The notes beneath the pieces were generated by a model that was given only the letters and a program-made list of their open reading frames with translations, was not told the DNA's origin and did no database searches. The position numbers and the translations under genes were made by a program. Positions 36,924-50,000 of a stretch of DNA of 64,000 bases are shown piece after piece (position 1 is the stretch's first letter; the number at the start of each line of letters is the position of its first letter). The DNA is from Vicia villosa (lineage: Eukaryota > Streptophyta > Magnoliopsida > Fabales > Fabaceae), in assembly GCF_029867415.1 (NCBI RefSeq), contig NC_081185.1, forward strand, positions 116,105,987 to 116,169,986. The letters run 5' to 3'.

Positions 36924-37304
36924 CTATCCTTGCCGTGCAGTTGTTTCTGCGGTACTAATAGGTTTGGTTTTTTTTAATGAGAAAACTTAAAAGGCAATTC
37001 ATTATGCAAAATAAATTTGATATCAATTTGATTAAAAGATATGAATTTGATAAAAAAATATTTGATTTTTGAGGAAAAGAGATATGTTTTACGGTATATC
37101 TAATTAAAACATAATTTTAATTTTAAAGAAACTAATATGACACAAAAAGTTTAAGGATTTTGATTGATTGTATGTGTAAAGTTAGTTTACACGTGCACTA
37201 TCTTTAAACTCTTAATTTTTAATTACTTTTCAAATCAATTTTTTTTGATAGACTTAATTATAAATTTATTGTATTGTTATAAATAATTAGGCTAAATTAC
37301 ATAT

Positions 37305-37925
37305 TTTAGTTTATTCGTGAAATTAATCTTTCTATCTTATTTTAAAATAATTTTGATTTTTTTTTTTATTTTTTTATCAAAAGATCATAATGATCTATCA
37401 TTTTTCTTAAGATCCGGAAAAGAGATAATATAGACAATTAATTTGATTTTTAGTCCCTATTAAAAATTTGACATATTTTAGTTTTATAAAAATTTTATAC
37501 GTGTAGTTTTAGTCCCTACTATTTTTTAAAATTTTGAAAACGGTTTAATCATCCTTAAACTTTTAAATTTTTGAATAATTTTTTTATACGTGTTTAGAAT
37601 ACTATAAAATTTTTTTTTACTAAATTATGAATTTTTTTAAAATGAAAACAATTAATTATAAATTTTTTAAATTTCAAAAGATAATGATAAAAGTAATGCA
37701 AATCTCAACTTAGAAATCAAATTTTGAATTCCTTTTTTGAGGAATTTTTTATGACGTTCTAAATATGTCTGTAAAATAATCATTAAAAAATACACATCAG
37801 TTCAATAGTAGGGACTAAAACTACGTACATAATAATTTTGTAGGGACCAAAACACGTCATTTTTTAATAGGACTAAAAACAAAATTTGATAATTTTATAG
37901 GGACCAAAAACATATTTAACCCTTT
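37305..37925. mobile_element. MITE-like element with AGTCCCTA-type repeats
   Basis: Inverted copies of a TTTAGTCCCTA / TAGGGACTAAAA motif occur near 37,450-37,530 and 37,805-37,910. The right end TAGGGACCAAAAACATATTTAA (about 37,900-37,921) is partly inverted relative to AAATTACATATTTTAG near 37,305. The exact ends and target duplication were not fixed. Confidence 0.45.
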
Positions 37926-38215
37926 AAATTATTGGTATGATTTACTTACCAGGGTGCATCCAAACACCAACCTAGGGGATCTCACTGTTACTCCGGATAA
38001 CTCAGAACATATGTCCCAACAATGTTCATAACTCAGATCACAAGTCACAAAAACACCCAAAAATACCAAGCTTCGAGTAGGACATTTTGTATGACATCTT
38101 TGCAAAACAATTGCAAAAACAGACCTCGAACTTAACAACATCTGAACAATACTTCTCTCCCCCTATTTGGCCAAAAATTGACAACCAAATCCTTCAGATA
38201 ACCAGACCCAAAATG
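37926..38215 (-). other. Possible 3' end of a copia (Sirevirus-like) element
   Basis: On the minus strand a purine-rich AAATAGGGGGAGAGAAGTA at about 38,150-38,168 looks like a polypurine tract next to an LTR. The sequence on the right, around the inserted MITEs, may belong to the same element. No coding domain is visible. Confidence 0.25.
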
Positions 38216-38920
38216 TAGGGGTGTTCATGGGTCGGTTTGGATTGAATTTAGCCAAAACCATAACCCAACCCGTATATGGTACACTGGTTTGGGTGAGGAA
38301 AAATAACCACCCATAATATCATTAGGTTGGTTTGGGTAAAACCACAAATTTGTGGGTTGGATTGGGTTGGGTAATGGGTTACCCAATATTATTTTTCCTT
38401 ATATAATTATTAATGATATGTTACATTTTTTCTTAATAAATAGTTTAACATATTACTGCTATTTTTTAAAACATCAAATGTCAAAATGTATAATGAATTT
38501 TATTATAAACATATATTTGTAAGAACCAAAGTTACATTACAGTAAAACCTAGAATTACATAAAATACTTGCAATTTATTAAAATTAGCATCAAAATAATT
38601 AAAATGTGGCATCCTAAATAAGTTAAAATCATTACTTACTAAATAAAAAATGTTCAAAAAGTTGAAATTGAAGCAAGCAAAATTAAAAACATCAAAGTCA
38701 TCACTTGTCAAATTATAAAAAAAGAGAAAAAATATAGTCACTCAATAACCCATGGGTTTTGTGGGTTGGGTGTGGGTTTACCCATAACCCAATTATTTGA
38801 ATGGGTTTTCATTTTTGAAAACCGTTATCACCCAATAACCCGACCCAACCCACTTTTTTGAATCGGTTTAGGTGGGTTTTACTGGGTTTATTGGGTTTAC
38901 CCAACCCATGAACACCCCTA
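38216..38920. mobile_element. hAT-type MITE, 705 bp
   Basis: The ends TAGGGGTGTTCATGGGT and, inverted, TAGGGGTGTTCATGGGT are flanked by a perfect 8-bp duplication CCAAAATG at 38,208-38,215 and 38,921-38,928. It shares its terminal sequence with the element at 26,576, so both were probably moved by the same transposase family. Confidence 0.88.
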
Positions 38921-39009
38921 CCAAAATGTACTCACCCATGCCCTAACAAAATCCATAAGAACATGAAAGAGCAACAACCACAACATGAAAGAAGTGAAGG
39001 AAGGACCTC

Positions 39010-39816
39010 CAGGGGCGGATGCATGTAGAAGGGTAAGGGGGCTCAAGCCCCTACAAAGGAAAACTAATTACATAATTCATATAATACATTGTTTGAATGA
39101 ATAATTATATTTAATAAAAAAGTTATACCTTGCCCCCAAGCCCAAATTTTTTTTATTTAATTATATATAGTAAATTGTTTGAATGCCTTGCCCATTCTCA
39201 TAATAATAATTGTTATCTATTGCAAACAATTCTTTTAAGAAAATAAATTTAAAAACTTAGAAGAGATAACTTATTTATTACTACTACTTATCTTCTATAA
39301 CATAAGCACTCATCTTGTATATTTCACGTTTAAAAGGAAAAATGATAATGTAGTTGATTTGTCTATTTTATGTATTAATATATCTAAATATTTTTATATG
39401 TATATAGTTAATTTTAATTTTTCATATTTTAAAACATTTCATGATATTAATTTTGATTTATTTGAAAATGTGTTTACATTTTTTGTTTGAAGACAATTTT
39501 TAATTTATAAATATCCACTACTTATTTACAATTGTATATTTTTATAAAATACAAAAAAAAAAAACACTAACATTAACGGTTGAACTTTGGACGAACATCT
39601 TGCATCTAATCCAACAAATGAATATGAGTTGACCTACTTTATCCAATTCTTCTTTTTTTTAATCATTTGTTTTTATAATTTTTATTACATATTTAAGAAT
39701 AAACATACATCTTAATATAAAATATATCATGTTTAAAAATAAATATTATTCTTTCATATTATATTATGGATTATTTTGCTTGCCCCCATTATGAAAAATT
39801 TCTGGATCCGCCACTG
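39010..39816. mobile_element. hAT-type element, about 807 bp
   Basis: The ends CAGGGGCGGATGCA and, inverted, CAGTGGCGGATCCA are flanked by AGGACCTC (39,002-39,009) and ATGACCTC (39,817-39,824), which differ at one base. No transposase is seen. The flanks are part of the same unidentified repeat. Confidence 0.78.
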
Positions 39817-39824
39817 ATGACCTC

Positions 39825-42060
39825 TTTAAATAGTCGAGCAGTTTTCTTAGGAAATAATGCTCCTAGACTGTAATAATGATTTAGGTCAAAGAGAGCGTTA
39901 TTTGAGGAAGATAAGTCCACCAAAATCAATGTCCATCGACCAAAACAACTTTGAATTTCTTTAGTGTCTATGGGCTTCTTTTCCCAAAAAACACATGCTA
40001 CTAAGCATGCATGCACAGTCAAATGCACGTTTCACACTCCCTCTTGACAGCACCGTCCGCAATACTTCCTTGTTTGGCTCAAGGAGAAAACATGTCCTGA
40101 ACAATGTCCTGACTCCCTGTCAGACATTGTCTAAAAAATCAACCAACACTTCTTCAGGAATCAGCAAAAGACATTTCTCAGAATCCTTCAATATGCTCTG
40201 AAGCATACTCACGATGCCTTCCACTAGACTATAAGAATACTCCTTTTGGCCAGCACAAATAAAAAACAAGACATCATGTGTGAAATCTTCCATTCAACAA
40301 CCAAAACCTCTATAGAATCCCACCAAAGTCTGTAGAGAAAAATAAATTCTCCCAGAAACAAACATGCTTCATATGATTCACTCCTAGGAAGCATGTGAAC
40401 ACAAGATTCACTCCACTAGTTTCACTTAGCTAGAACCAAACACTCCCTTTCAAGAGCAGAAACAACTACATCAAGTAGCTCAATGTCACAACATGTTGTC
40501 TAACATTACACCCTCATAATAGGTATAAATAAATTCCACAAGCTTGAATAGCACGCAAGCTTAAAAAATAATATACATTTGCAGTAACAATCCATAGACA
40601 AATACTCCACTCCTCCTGTCATGAATAAACTATGCTCCTGATGAAGATTACCACTTGATCACCAGATGAAGTCACATTAAAGACTTCATATTCTCACTGT
40701 GAAGAACTATGGCTTCACCCATTGTGAAAACAATCCTAAATCAGATACTTTATCTCCTTGAGAAACACCTCCAGGCCTTTTAACTTCTTCACTCAACGGA
40801 CACATCTGATAAATGTCCTTACAGATCCGCACATGTTCTCATGACTCTTTGGTTGGCTAAGATGTCATGCACACTTACGAACTCCAAAAATTATTAGTTT
40901 GCGTAAAAGCTCTAATAAGATCCAGACTAACCCAATCTCTTCTAAGGTTACTTACAGCAGTAGAAAACATCTCCTTAAAGACATTTTGATCAAATCACAC
41001 CATCTGACAACATTCCCTAGCCCTTACATCCATTACTACTATAATATAGGAGTAATGATGATGGTTGAAGCGTAACACGTCTCGATGAGACACTTGGGAA
41101 AAATGGTCATAATGACCATGACGTCATAGCAGTAAAAGTATTAGCGCATCGAGGGTTATAAAAAATGTCCATTTCTCCATTCAATCTAAAAATATATTTT
41201 TAGGGAGCAATTTGTTGGTTGTAATTTCGACGCTCAAGAGAATGTGAGATGTCCTGGTAGAACTTAAGTAAATATTTGAGATGAACAAGCTGACTTCGAG
41301 GAGAAATTGGAAGAGTTCGACTAAGACCTGGTGAAGAAGGGGAACAGTCTGGCGAAAGAATGGTCCTTTTAGCGAAATTGTGGACTTAGAAGATTTTTTG
41401 AAATTTTGGTACGGAGCAAGAAGTGATAGATTACAGTTGTGATAATTTTGCGAATATTGTTCGTCCTTCTTTTGTTTTGTTTTCTAGATGCTCATTACTT
41501 GGAACATTTGGAGGGCTAGGAATGCTCTGGTTTTTTCTAACAAGGTTTGGTACTTCGAGAGGTTTTGATTTGTATATAATCGATGGGGTGTGACTTGTTT
41601 TCGATTATTACCAATGGAGGTTTAGAAGTTGACATAGACGCTTGGTTTGCGAAACCGTGGGATCTGGTAGGGGTGTAATTGTTTGTTTTGATGGTTGTTA
41701 GGAGGTTCTTTGGATCCGTCTCTTCTGTATTGGTTTTTTTAATTGGATTAGCACCCCTTGTGTTGTTTAATACAAAGTCGCTTATCAACATAAATAAAAA
41801 AATTGGTCTCCTTGAATTAGTCGGTCGCAAGGTCGAATATCAAGATTTAAAAAAATGATATAACACATAAAGATATATTTTATGCCAGTTGACTCACTAA
41901 TAAACTAATTAATACATAAAATATTTCATATGGTTATTGTTATTAGGATGTCTTGGATTATTAGAAATCTCTTTTTTTATTTATTATTTTGTGTTGTTAG
42001 TGTTTACTGTTGATACAGACTTTATGATATGACTTTCTACATATATAAACATTATATTAT
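39825..42060. other. Repeat-like DNA without recognisable genes
   Basis: The segment to about 41.0 kb has balanced base composition and only short ORFs, and looks like decayed retroelement sequence. A TATA-like GGTTATAAAAAATG lies near 41,153. Nothing can be assigned with confidence. Confidence 0.35.
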
Positions 42061-42074
42061 TAGTGTTATCAAAC

Positions 42075-44270
42075 CCGCAGTCTCTGTTAGAGTATAGGCC
42101 AATATGCCTTGTAGAAAGCTTGCATAAATATTATCTAAAGTTTTGGCGGCGAGATTATAGAAGGTGATAGGTAGTTTGGTGTCGGAGAATCAATTCAAGG
42201 TTGTTTCGGGAAGAAATATCGCGGATGGTGTTCTTTTGGTCAATGAAATCTTGGACATGGCTAGAAGAGGCAAAAGAAGTTGTATGTTATTGAAAGTGGA
42301 TTTTGAAAAAGCTTACGATTGCGTAAGCTGGGATTTTCTACATTTTTTACTCTAAAATATGGGTTTCGGAGAGAAATGGAGAAGGTGGATGGAAGCTAGT
42401 GTGTTTAGTAGCTCTATGTATGTAATCGTCAATGGAAGTACTACTAAATATTTTAAGGTTGAGAGGGGATTGCGTCAAGGGGATCCCCTTTCCCCTCTCT
42501 TGTTCGTCTTCGTCGTGATTATGGAGGCATTGACGAGTCTAACGAATAAAGCGGTTGAGATTAGAGACCTTCATGGCTTTCATTTCAACTTGAATGAGGA
42601 AGTTAGTATATTAGAATTTGCGGATGACACCATACTCGTGGCGGATGGAAATTGCGAAAACTTGTGGAGTACAAAGGCCATTCTTAGAGGATTTGAGATG
42701 ATGTCCAGATTGAAAATAAATTTTCATAAAAGTAAGTTATATGGAGTTCATGTGGGAGATTGGTTGATGGAAGTGGCGCCGAACTTCTTGGCGTGCGATA
42801 TAGATGTGTTTCCTTTCAAGTTTCTTGGAGTCAAAGTGAGGGGAAATCCTAGGAAAATTTCGATGTGGTGAGACTTGATTAACCAAGTTAAATATAAATT
42901 GGATTCTTTGAAGGGGATAAAGTTATCCTATGCGGGAAGAGTTATGATAATAAATTCTGTGTTGAATGCTATTTTGGTGTACTCGTTATTTTTCTATAGA
43001 GCACCTAAAAAAGTCTTGCATCGGAATGTCAAATACAAGGTAACTTCTTATGGAACTGGAAGGAGAATACAAGATTCATTCATTGAGTTAGCTGGAAAAC
43101 CGTTTGCAAGTCCCGAGATTTAGGAGGACTGGGTGTAAAAGACATAGGAGTTTTGAACTTGGATTTGTTGAATAAGTTGAAATGACGGATTTTGAACGAA
43201 TCCGATAAGCCTTGGGCGAAAATCCTTAGTACAAGATATGACATTGTTAAGGTTAAGGAGCCCGTAGGTGACGCAACAATGTTAACTCATAAAGACTCAA
43301 TTTGGTGGCGGGACCTAATCACTAGCGATAAGGATTTATTGTCAGCTGATTCTGGTTTTGCTGGGGTTGTGAGATGTATTGTCGATAATGGTAGCACCAC
43401 TGCTATAGGGCATGCGAGGTGGCTCAGCAATCAGTCCCTCAAAGACCCATTCCTTGAGGTTTACAATTGCGCAACTGATACTGGTATCAGCATCGCTGAT
43501 GCACACGTGTGGGAGGAAGGTTCTTGGTCTTAAAATTACGATGGTTTGGTTGTTAACAGTGAAGTGTTGATCGATGAAGTTTGGGAGAAGTTTAAATCTT
43601 TTATAACGACGCAGTTCTCAATTGGCTCGCCGAAGATAGTTTTGCATGGAATTTAAGTGAAGATGGTAGCTATTCTGCTAGTTCCTGTCACCACTCTATC
43701 AGTAAGGAGCAACCTGTTTCAGTGGATAGTGACATTGTGATAGCATTGAATCATTTATGGGAGTTGAAAGTTCCGTCAAATATCGATTTATTTGGGTGGA
43801 GATTCATCATGTACATACTACCAACCAAGGATTTGCTAAGCAGGAGGGGGTTATATTGTACAGGTTGTGTGTGATGTGCAGCGTGGAGGACGAGTCAGTG
43901 TCGCATTTGTTCGACGGTTGCGTCATTGCGGATGGAGTGTGGAGGAGTATCTTTACTTGGTTGGGATGTGAGATGACTTTGTCTCTGGTGGAGCTAAAAA
44001 ATTTCTTTCATAACGGGTCCAAAGTGGGTAACAAGTACGTTAGAATAATTGTGGCGATTGTTTGACTCGCCACTGTGTGGTGTTTGTGGCTGAATCGGAA
44101 CGAGGTTATTTTTAACAATGCCGAATTCAACTTTCTTGATTGCAAGACCGCTATTGTTTTGAGGTCTTGGTATTGGATGTCCTCTTATTGTAACATTTCG
44201 GTTGTTTGTAATTTTTCCTTTCGGAATTCTAATCCTCTCCTTTGCTTTAGAGGGTAAGTTTTTGTAGTCT
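42075..44270 (+). pseudogene. LINE (L1-like) ORF2 relic, 5'-truncated
   Basis: It starts inside the reverse transcriptase at RPICLV-like text. It continues with LLKVDFEKAYDCVSWDFL, GLRQGDPLSPLLFVFVV, the FADD motif in LEFADDTILVADG (about 42,610) and a downstream zinc-binding RT-associated region (CVMCSVEDESVSHLFDGC, about 43,868). There are several frameshifts and stops. The 5' truncation is typical of LINE insertion. Confidence 0.85.
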
Positions 44271-44374
44271 CTTCGGGTGGAGTATCTCTTATGCTCCCTA
44301 TTAATGGATTTGCCTATTATAAATTTTTAGTGTTATTGGTATCTCCCGCGTTATCCCATCAATCAATAGTTATA

Positions 44375-44829
44375 GGGCCAATTTGTTTCAGCTTTAAAAA
44401 AATGGATTTTTTCTTTATATTTTTGAAAATAGATTTTCTAAAACTGTTTTTCAAAATATTACAAGTTTTTTTATATTCGTTTTTTCTAAAATGAAACAAT
44501 AATTTTAACATCTTATAACATAAACATACATAATTGAAGACCAAAACTTAGTCAAAATCATAATTTTTTCAAAAAGTTGTATTTCAAAAATGATTTTTAT
44601 GAAAATCTATTTGAAATAGCTTCAAAATTAAGTGATTTTTTGAAATTTTGATATCCAATTTTTTTTCCATAAATAGATGAAATACCTTAAATCACATTTT
44701 AAGAATAACTATTCAAACAAAATTTTCATTTGAAGCTTTTATAAAAAGTTTCTTTGTAAAAAAAAATTTCACAAAATTTGGTAACACTATAAAAATGATT
44801 TTTAAAAAAAGTCAAAACAAAGTGGTCCA
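44375..44829. mobile_element. Possible MITE next to the LysM/WAK relic
   Basis: The left end GGGCCAATTTGTTTCAG and the inverted right end GGACCACTTTGTTTTGAC are similar, and ATAGTT flanks both sides. The interior is AT-rich. It directly adjoins the kinase relic and may have helped remove the rest of that gene. Confidence 0.45.
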
Positions 44830-45056
44830 TAGTTTCGGTGTTGTTTTTGTAGAGATTATAAATACATTATTGATTTATAATGCTTTGTGGTTGTGGTTCT
44901 TTTTCATTATATGAATAAAAGTGTATCCCAAAAGATAATTGACTATTTTTTAACTTCTTAATCAGTATATATCAGTTTATAATTGGTTCCATAAAGACAA
45001 AAAATGACTGAGTATGTTTTTTTACTCCTTAATCTGTAAAGTAAAAGACTGTAACC
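44830..45056 (+). pseudogene. Relic of a third LysM/WAK receptor kinase gene
   Basis: The segment begins with AGTTTCGGTGTTGTTTTTGT and then AGAGATTATAA, matching the kinase coding sequence of copy 2 around 31,768 ([10 protein letters not shown]). It then jumps to text matching the 3' flank of copy 2 (GCTTTGTGGTTG, AAGTGTATCC, TTTTTAACTTCTTAATC, GTATATATCAGTT, TACTCCTTAATCTGTA). Nearly all of the gene is deleted. Confidence 0.72.
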
Positions 45057-45407
45057 AAGAAATCTAAAGACAATAACAAAAACAACAGCAAAATGCTTTG
45101 GTAGCTGCCAGTTCAAGATTCGGCTAGAATTTATTTTAAAAAACAAAGGTCTATAGTACAAACCAAACAAATTCATATATTGAAAAAAAAAAACTTTTAG
45201 CTTGTGATTTTCTGAGCCTAAAAACTCATTGTCAACTGATTTTCTGAACTTAAAAATACACATCAAGCAAAACAGTAAAATAATGGAAGGAAACAAATGC
45301 TATTGTTGACATAGCAATAACATATAGAATTCTATAAAAGTTAAAATATAATGACGAAATTCTCATGCTTGAGACATTCTTCATGTCTATAATCAATAGT
45401 CATCTTC

Positions 45408-46517
45408 CTATGTTCGACCGGAGCTGGGGAGTGAAAACAAAGACTCTGTATACACCACCCATTGGTATTTGTTTGAACGCAAAGTCTCTAATTTCTTTCC
45501 TTTGTCATTAAACTTCACCAATCGATCTTTATAATTTCTTCCAACTATATCACCACACTTTGTTAAGCATGCTATGTATAAATCTTTGTGCAAAACAGGA
45601 TCAGCAGAAAATTGAATAATCTTAGTCCAAGATGAGTGCACTCCGTATTCTTGCATGACATATATCTTCACTGTATTCAGGTCATGCATCCATGCGCCGA
45701 TAAGCCCTCCAACTTCGATCAAATCATAATGTATAGAAAAATTACTACAAATACTAATAAAATCATCTGGCAGAGGTATCTCCAACATTGCAATTTCCTT
45801 TATATCAAAGGCAATAATAACATTCTTAAAGGTCTCTTCATTATAAACAATCCAATGAATAGAACCATTCAAGGACAACCCGGATTTAGGGACACAATCC
45901 CATACGGCAGTAGTTATATCAGGCAAATGAGAAGCAACCTCCATTGGTTTCCACTTATTAGCTCTCAATGAGAAAATCATCAATTTAATTGCCCCATCAC
46001 ATTTGCAGAACAACGAAACTATCAAGTAATCATCAGTGGACTGATCATATGCAAAACCAGACAGAAGTTCGTAACCATCATTATCATGTGTTATAGGAGA
46101 GGCCGGTATTTGTTTGTGGGCACCGGTGGATGGATTCCAAAGGTAGAAGTCTATGTCACCGTGCAAAAACAGAAACCCTCTGCACGAACCCATAATTCCA
46201 ACATAACTTTGGTAACTAATAAAATCAAGGTTTGATGAAGCATATGCAGAATCATCTTGAAGCCATGCATCACCATCTACGGGTAGGGATTTACGAGCAG
46301 ACCGGTTTATGAAGACACGCCTATGTGTGGAGGCAAGTTGAAAGTGTGAAGTAGCAAAATTGTTATCAAAGATGAGAGAAAGCCATGATTTACATACGCA
46401 CCTGCAACATAATAGAGTCTTAACCGGCAACCTCAATAGGATATCCTCAACCAGTTCCTGAGGCAGATTCACATTTACTCTCTTTACTCTCTTCACACTC
46501 TTCTTCTTCTTCGCCAT
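45408..46517 (-). CDS. F-box protein with F-box-associated (FBA/kelch-like) domain
   Basis: One uninterrupted exon of 369 residues. I chose the ATG at 46,517 (MAKKKKSVKRVKRV), which gives a short basic leader followed by the F-box ([33 protein letters not shown]); the longer frame begins upstream at 46,550. The FBA part includes SCRGFLFLHGDIDFYLWNP, GFAYDQSTDDYLIV, RANKWKPMEVASHLP and LNGSIHWIV. F-box proteins bind SKP1 through the F-box and recruit substrates to an SCF ubiquitin ligase; the substrate here is unknown. It is the only intact member of three related copies in the window. Upstream on the minus strand there is a TATA-like stretch near 46,550 (CTATATATAATG). Confidence 0.93.
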   Translation of the reverse strand: MAKKKKSVKRVKRVNVNLPQELVEDILLRLPVKTLLCCRCVCKSWLSLIFDNNFATSHFQLASTHRRVFINRSARKSLPVDGDAWLQDDSAYASSNLDFISYQSYVGIMGSCRGFLFLHGDIDFYLWNPSTGAHKQIPASPITHDNDGYELLSGFAYDQSTDDYLIVSLFCKCDGAIKLMIFSLRANKWKPMEVASHLPDITTAVWDCVPKSGLSLNGSIHWIVYNEETFKNVIIAFDIKEIAMLEIPLPDDFISICSNFSIHYDLIEVGGLIGAWMHDLNTVKIYVMQEYGVHSSWTKIIQFSADPVLHKDLYIACLTKCGDIVGRNYKDRLVKFNDKGKKLETLRSNKYQWVVYTESLFSLPSSGRT

Positions 46518-46559
46518 CTTGCCGAGCAAATCAAAGTAACATGAGTACATTATATATAG

Positions 46560-47093
46560 TGCATTTTTAGGGTTAAGTGCTTAGTTCGTTTTTTATTTTA
46601 TTTTTAAATAACGGCTTGATATAGGAGTATTTCTATTTCTGATTTATTGAACTAGAAAAGTATTTCCTAGCAACGTACTAATAATTTATTTGGTTTATTT
46701 ATTTAAAATCAAATTTTTTTTTTAATTTTAAATCAAATGAATTGGATTAAAGAGTGTAATAGTAATTAGAAAAAAATACTTGAAAAAAATAACGTTTGTA
46801 GTTGCACATCGTGATTTAAAATAAAAAATAAATAAATTTTTAGCAGTACATCATGATTTAATTCTTTCATTCAAATGAATTACAGTTAAAGAGTGAGTAA
46901 ATAAAAATATTTTAAAAATTGTATAAAAAAATAAAAGTATTATTTTTAGAAACATGCAAGAATTTAAAATAATTTTTCTATTATAATAAAATATAAAAAA
47001 AATTATTTGACATTTAAATAGCTTCAAAGTTTTATAATAATATTAAATTTATTTAATTGTAATTTTATCGAATTCAACCAATTGAACAACCAA
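46560..47093. other. AT-rich intergenic DNA, no gene
   Basis: Promoter side of the F-box gene and AT-rich DNA up to the LINE tail. Nothing else is recognised. Confidence 0.45.
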
Positions 47094-50000
47094 TTTTTTT
47101 TAAAGGCAAGAGATATTTATAAATGAGAACCGAAGTTCACAGAAGAATACAAACACACGAGTCCGAAAGGAGAAAAATTACAGCCAATTGTGATTTATGA
47201 CAAAGTAGAAAAGAGGATTTCTACTAAACTCATAAAAAACTACAATTGGGTTGGGTAATTTTCCCAACAAAATGCCATCTCCAAACCAATGTTTTCAGAT
47301 CCCACACCATGTCGGAAACATTCCACGTATCGCTTCGAAAGATGATGATATTTCTAGCCATCCATAAGGTCAAACAAACCGCCAACCACACTACTCCTTC
47401 CTTTCCCTTTCTTACATCTTTTTTCCTACCGTACACACACCATATTAAAAAGCTTTCCTTAAAATCCTCCGCCTTGTACTCGACGAAGCCTATCCACTCG
47501 ACGTCATCTTTCCACACCAAGTCCACCAAATTGCAACATAATAAAGAATGGAGAGAAGATTCTACATGCTCACAACAAAAAATACAGACATTGTTCGAAG
47601 GAAATAGAATACCTCTTTTAGATAAAGCATCTCTCGTCGGTAATTTGTTGATGAAGCATTTCCATCCGAAAGCTTTAACTTTCAACGAAACAATCATCTT
47701 CCAAACTCTTTTGAAAGCCTTGTCGTGTATACCCAAGGGACCAAAAGGATGATGTACTCCGTTGACGATATTAACGCAACTTTTTACCGTGAAGCAACCA
47801 TTCATCTCTGCCTGCCATTGGACCAAATCATCACCAGAAACCTTCGGTGAAACATTCAGCAGGGCCTACTGCAGTAGAGTCAACTCAGCAGCAGCATCGA
47901 ATCTGTCCCGACTGGGACCGCTGATTCCAAATTCGCCCCAAGTCCAAATATCGTCATGCAAGCCCCCCATTAACGCTACTGCCACATTCTTTAATGTTGA
48001 AACCGTAAACAATAAAGGGAATTGATCTTTTAAAATACCTATGAGAGTCCAATATGAAGACCAGAATGAAGTTATATATCCTTTGCCAATGTCAATCCTA
48101 CAATTATAGTTAAAATGGTTCAGAGGTTGGACCTTTTCTAAGGACAGAACATCATCCCACCAAGCCGACTTAGAAGAAATCCCTTTTCCATTTCCTCCAC
48201 CGTTTACCATCTTAAGATTTATGTCTCCATATCTCGCCTTCAAAGTGTTTTGCCATAGCGTCTCTTTTTCTACTAAAATTCTCCACTTCCACTTGGTTAG
48301 TAACGCCATGTTGAAGTCGTCGATCCTTCAAACACCCAATCCCCCCTTCTCCAAAGGTAAGCATACTACCTCCCACCTAGCCCAAAGAATGCACTTTTTA
48401 TCCTCCGCCCCTCCCCACAAGAAGTTGCTTTGGATTTTCACAATTTCCTTAACAACCTTCTTTGGAGCCTTATAGAATGATAAAGTGAATATCGCCAAAC
48501 TACCTAGAACCGACTTCAAAAGAGTAAGTCTCCCCCAAAGCCAAGAAGCCTCCCTTTCCAAGAAGACAACTTCTTCATAATCTTCAAAATCAACGACTCC
48601 CATGTCGAAATTCTCCTCGGGTTGCTTCCGACAGGAATACCCAAGAATGTGAATTCTTCGTTTTCCTTACTGCAGGCGAAGAAGTTGGTAGCCATATCTA
48701 GAAAATTGTTGCTAATATTGATTCCGATAAGTTTGCTTTTGCGAAAATTTATGCCAAGCCCCAATATCAACTCAAACCCCCTCAAGATGGACTTGATAGC
48801 TCAAAGGTGAGCCCAACTTCCATCTCTAATCATAAGGGTATCGTCCGCAAATTGAAGCACATCAATAAAACACCTATCATTAAAAACAAATCCCGCATAA
48901 TCTCCATTGGCCGCCGCTCTATTGAATAGACATTTCAACCCTTCCGCAACAATAACAAAAAGGAATGGGGAAATCGGATCACCCTGCCTCAATCCTCTTT
49001 CCACCTTAAACTCTTTGGTTAGACTACCGTTCACCATTACCGACACGTCGCTAGAAAAGACCAATGCTTCCATCCATTTCATCCAAGATTCCCCAAAACC
49101 CATCCTATTCATCATAAAGAGAAGGTAAGACCAACTAATCTTGTCATAGGCTTTTTTGAAATCAACTTTAAAAAGTAAACATCCCTTCTTCTCCTTGGTT
49201 GAAAAATCCACCAACTCGTTAGCCACTAAGACTCCATCTAACAATTGCCTCTCGGGAACGAAAGCACTTTGGCTATTCGAAATAATGCTTCCAATAACCT
49301 TTTTGAGTCTTCCCGCCAAAGCTTTGGATAAAATTTTATGGATGATCCCTACCAAACATATAGGTCTATAATAGTCTAAATCCAACGGGTTGTTAGATTT
49401 AGGGATCAAATCCAAAAACGAAGAAGTGATGCTTTTAGATAGAATTGCCCCCTCTTGAAAATCCGTAAAACACCTCAACACATCAAACTTTATAAACTCC
49501 CAACACTTTTTGAAGAACATAAGGGAATAACCGTCCGGGCCCGGGCTCTTTGTACCATCGCAATTCCACACCGCCTCTTTGATTTCCTCCTCCTCAAACG
49601 GTTGCTCCAAAAAACTTTTGTCATCCTCACTCAAAGTGTTTATAACTCCGCCCTCAAGAATCAACCTATTCAAATCGTCCTCCTTGAACTTGGCTTTGAA
49701 GTGTTCAAAAACCTTCCCTTTAACATCCGCCACCGAAGTGAGTAACCCCCTCTCCGTTGAAATTGAGCCTATGAAGTTCCTTCTCAAACCTTTCTTCATA
49801 ATTGAATGGAAATACTTACTATTTACGTCACCATCATTGAGCCATTTCGATATCTCCTTTTGGATAATCATGTTCTCCTTGATTTTAAGATTCAACCAAA
49901 ATTTTCTATTATCACTACCCCTAGCATCATCCTCCACCTCGACATCCGGATCAAGATCGTCAAGGGAATTGATCTCCCTAAGCCCTTCCTCCATATCCAA

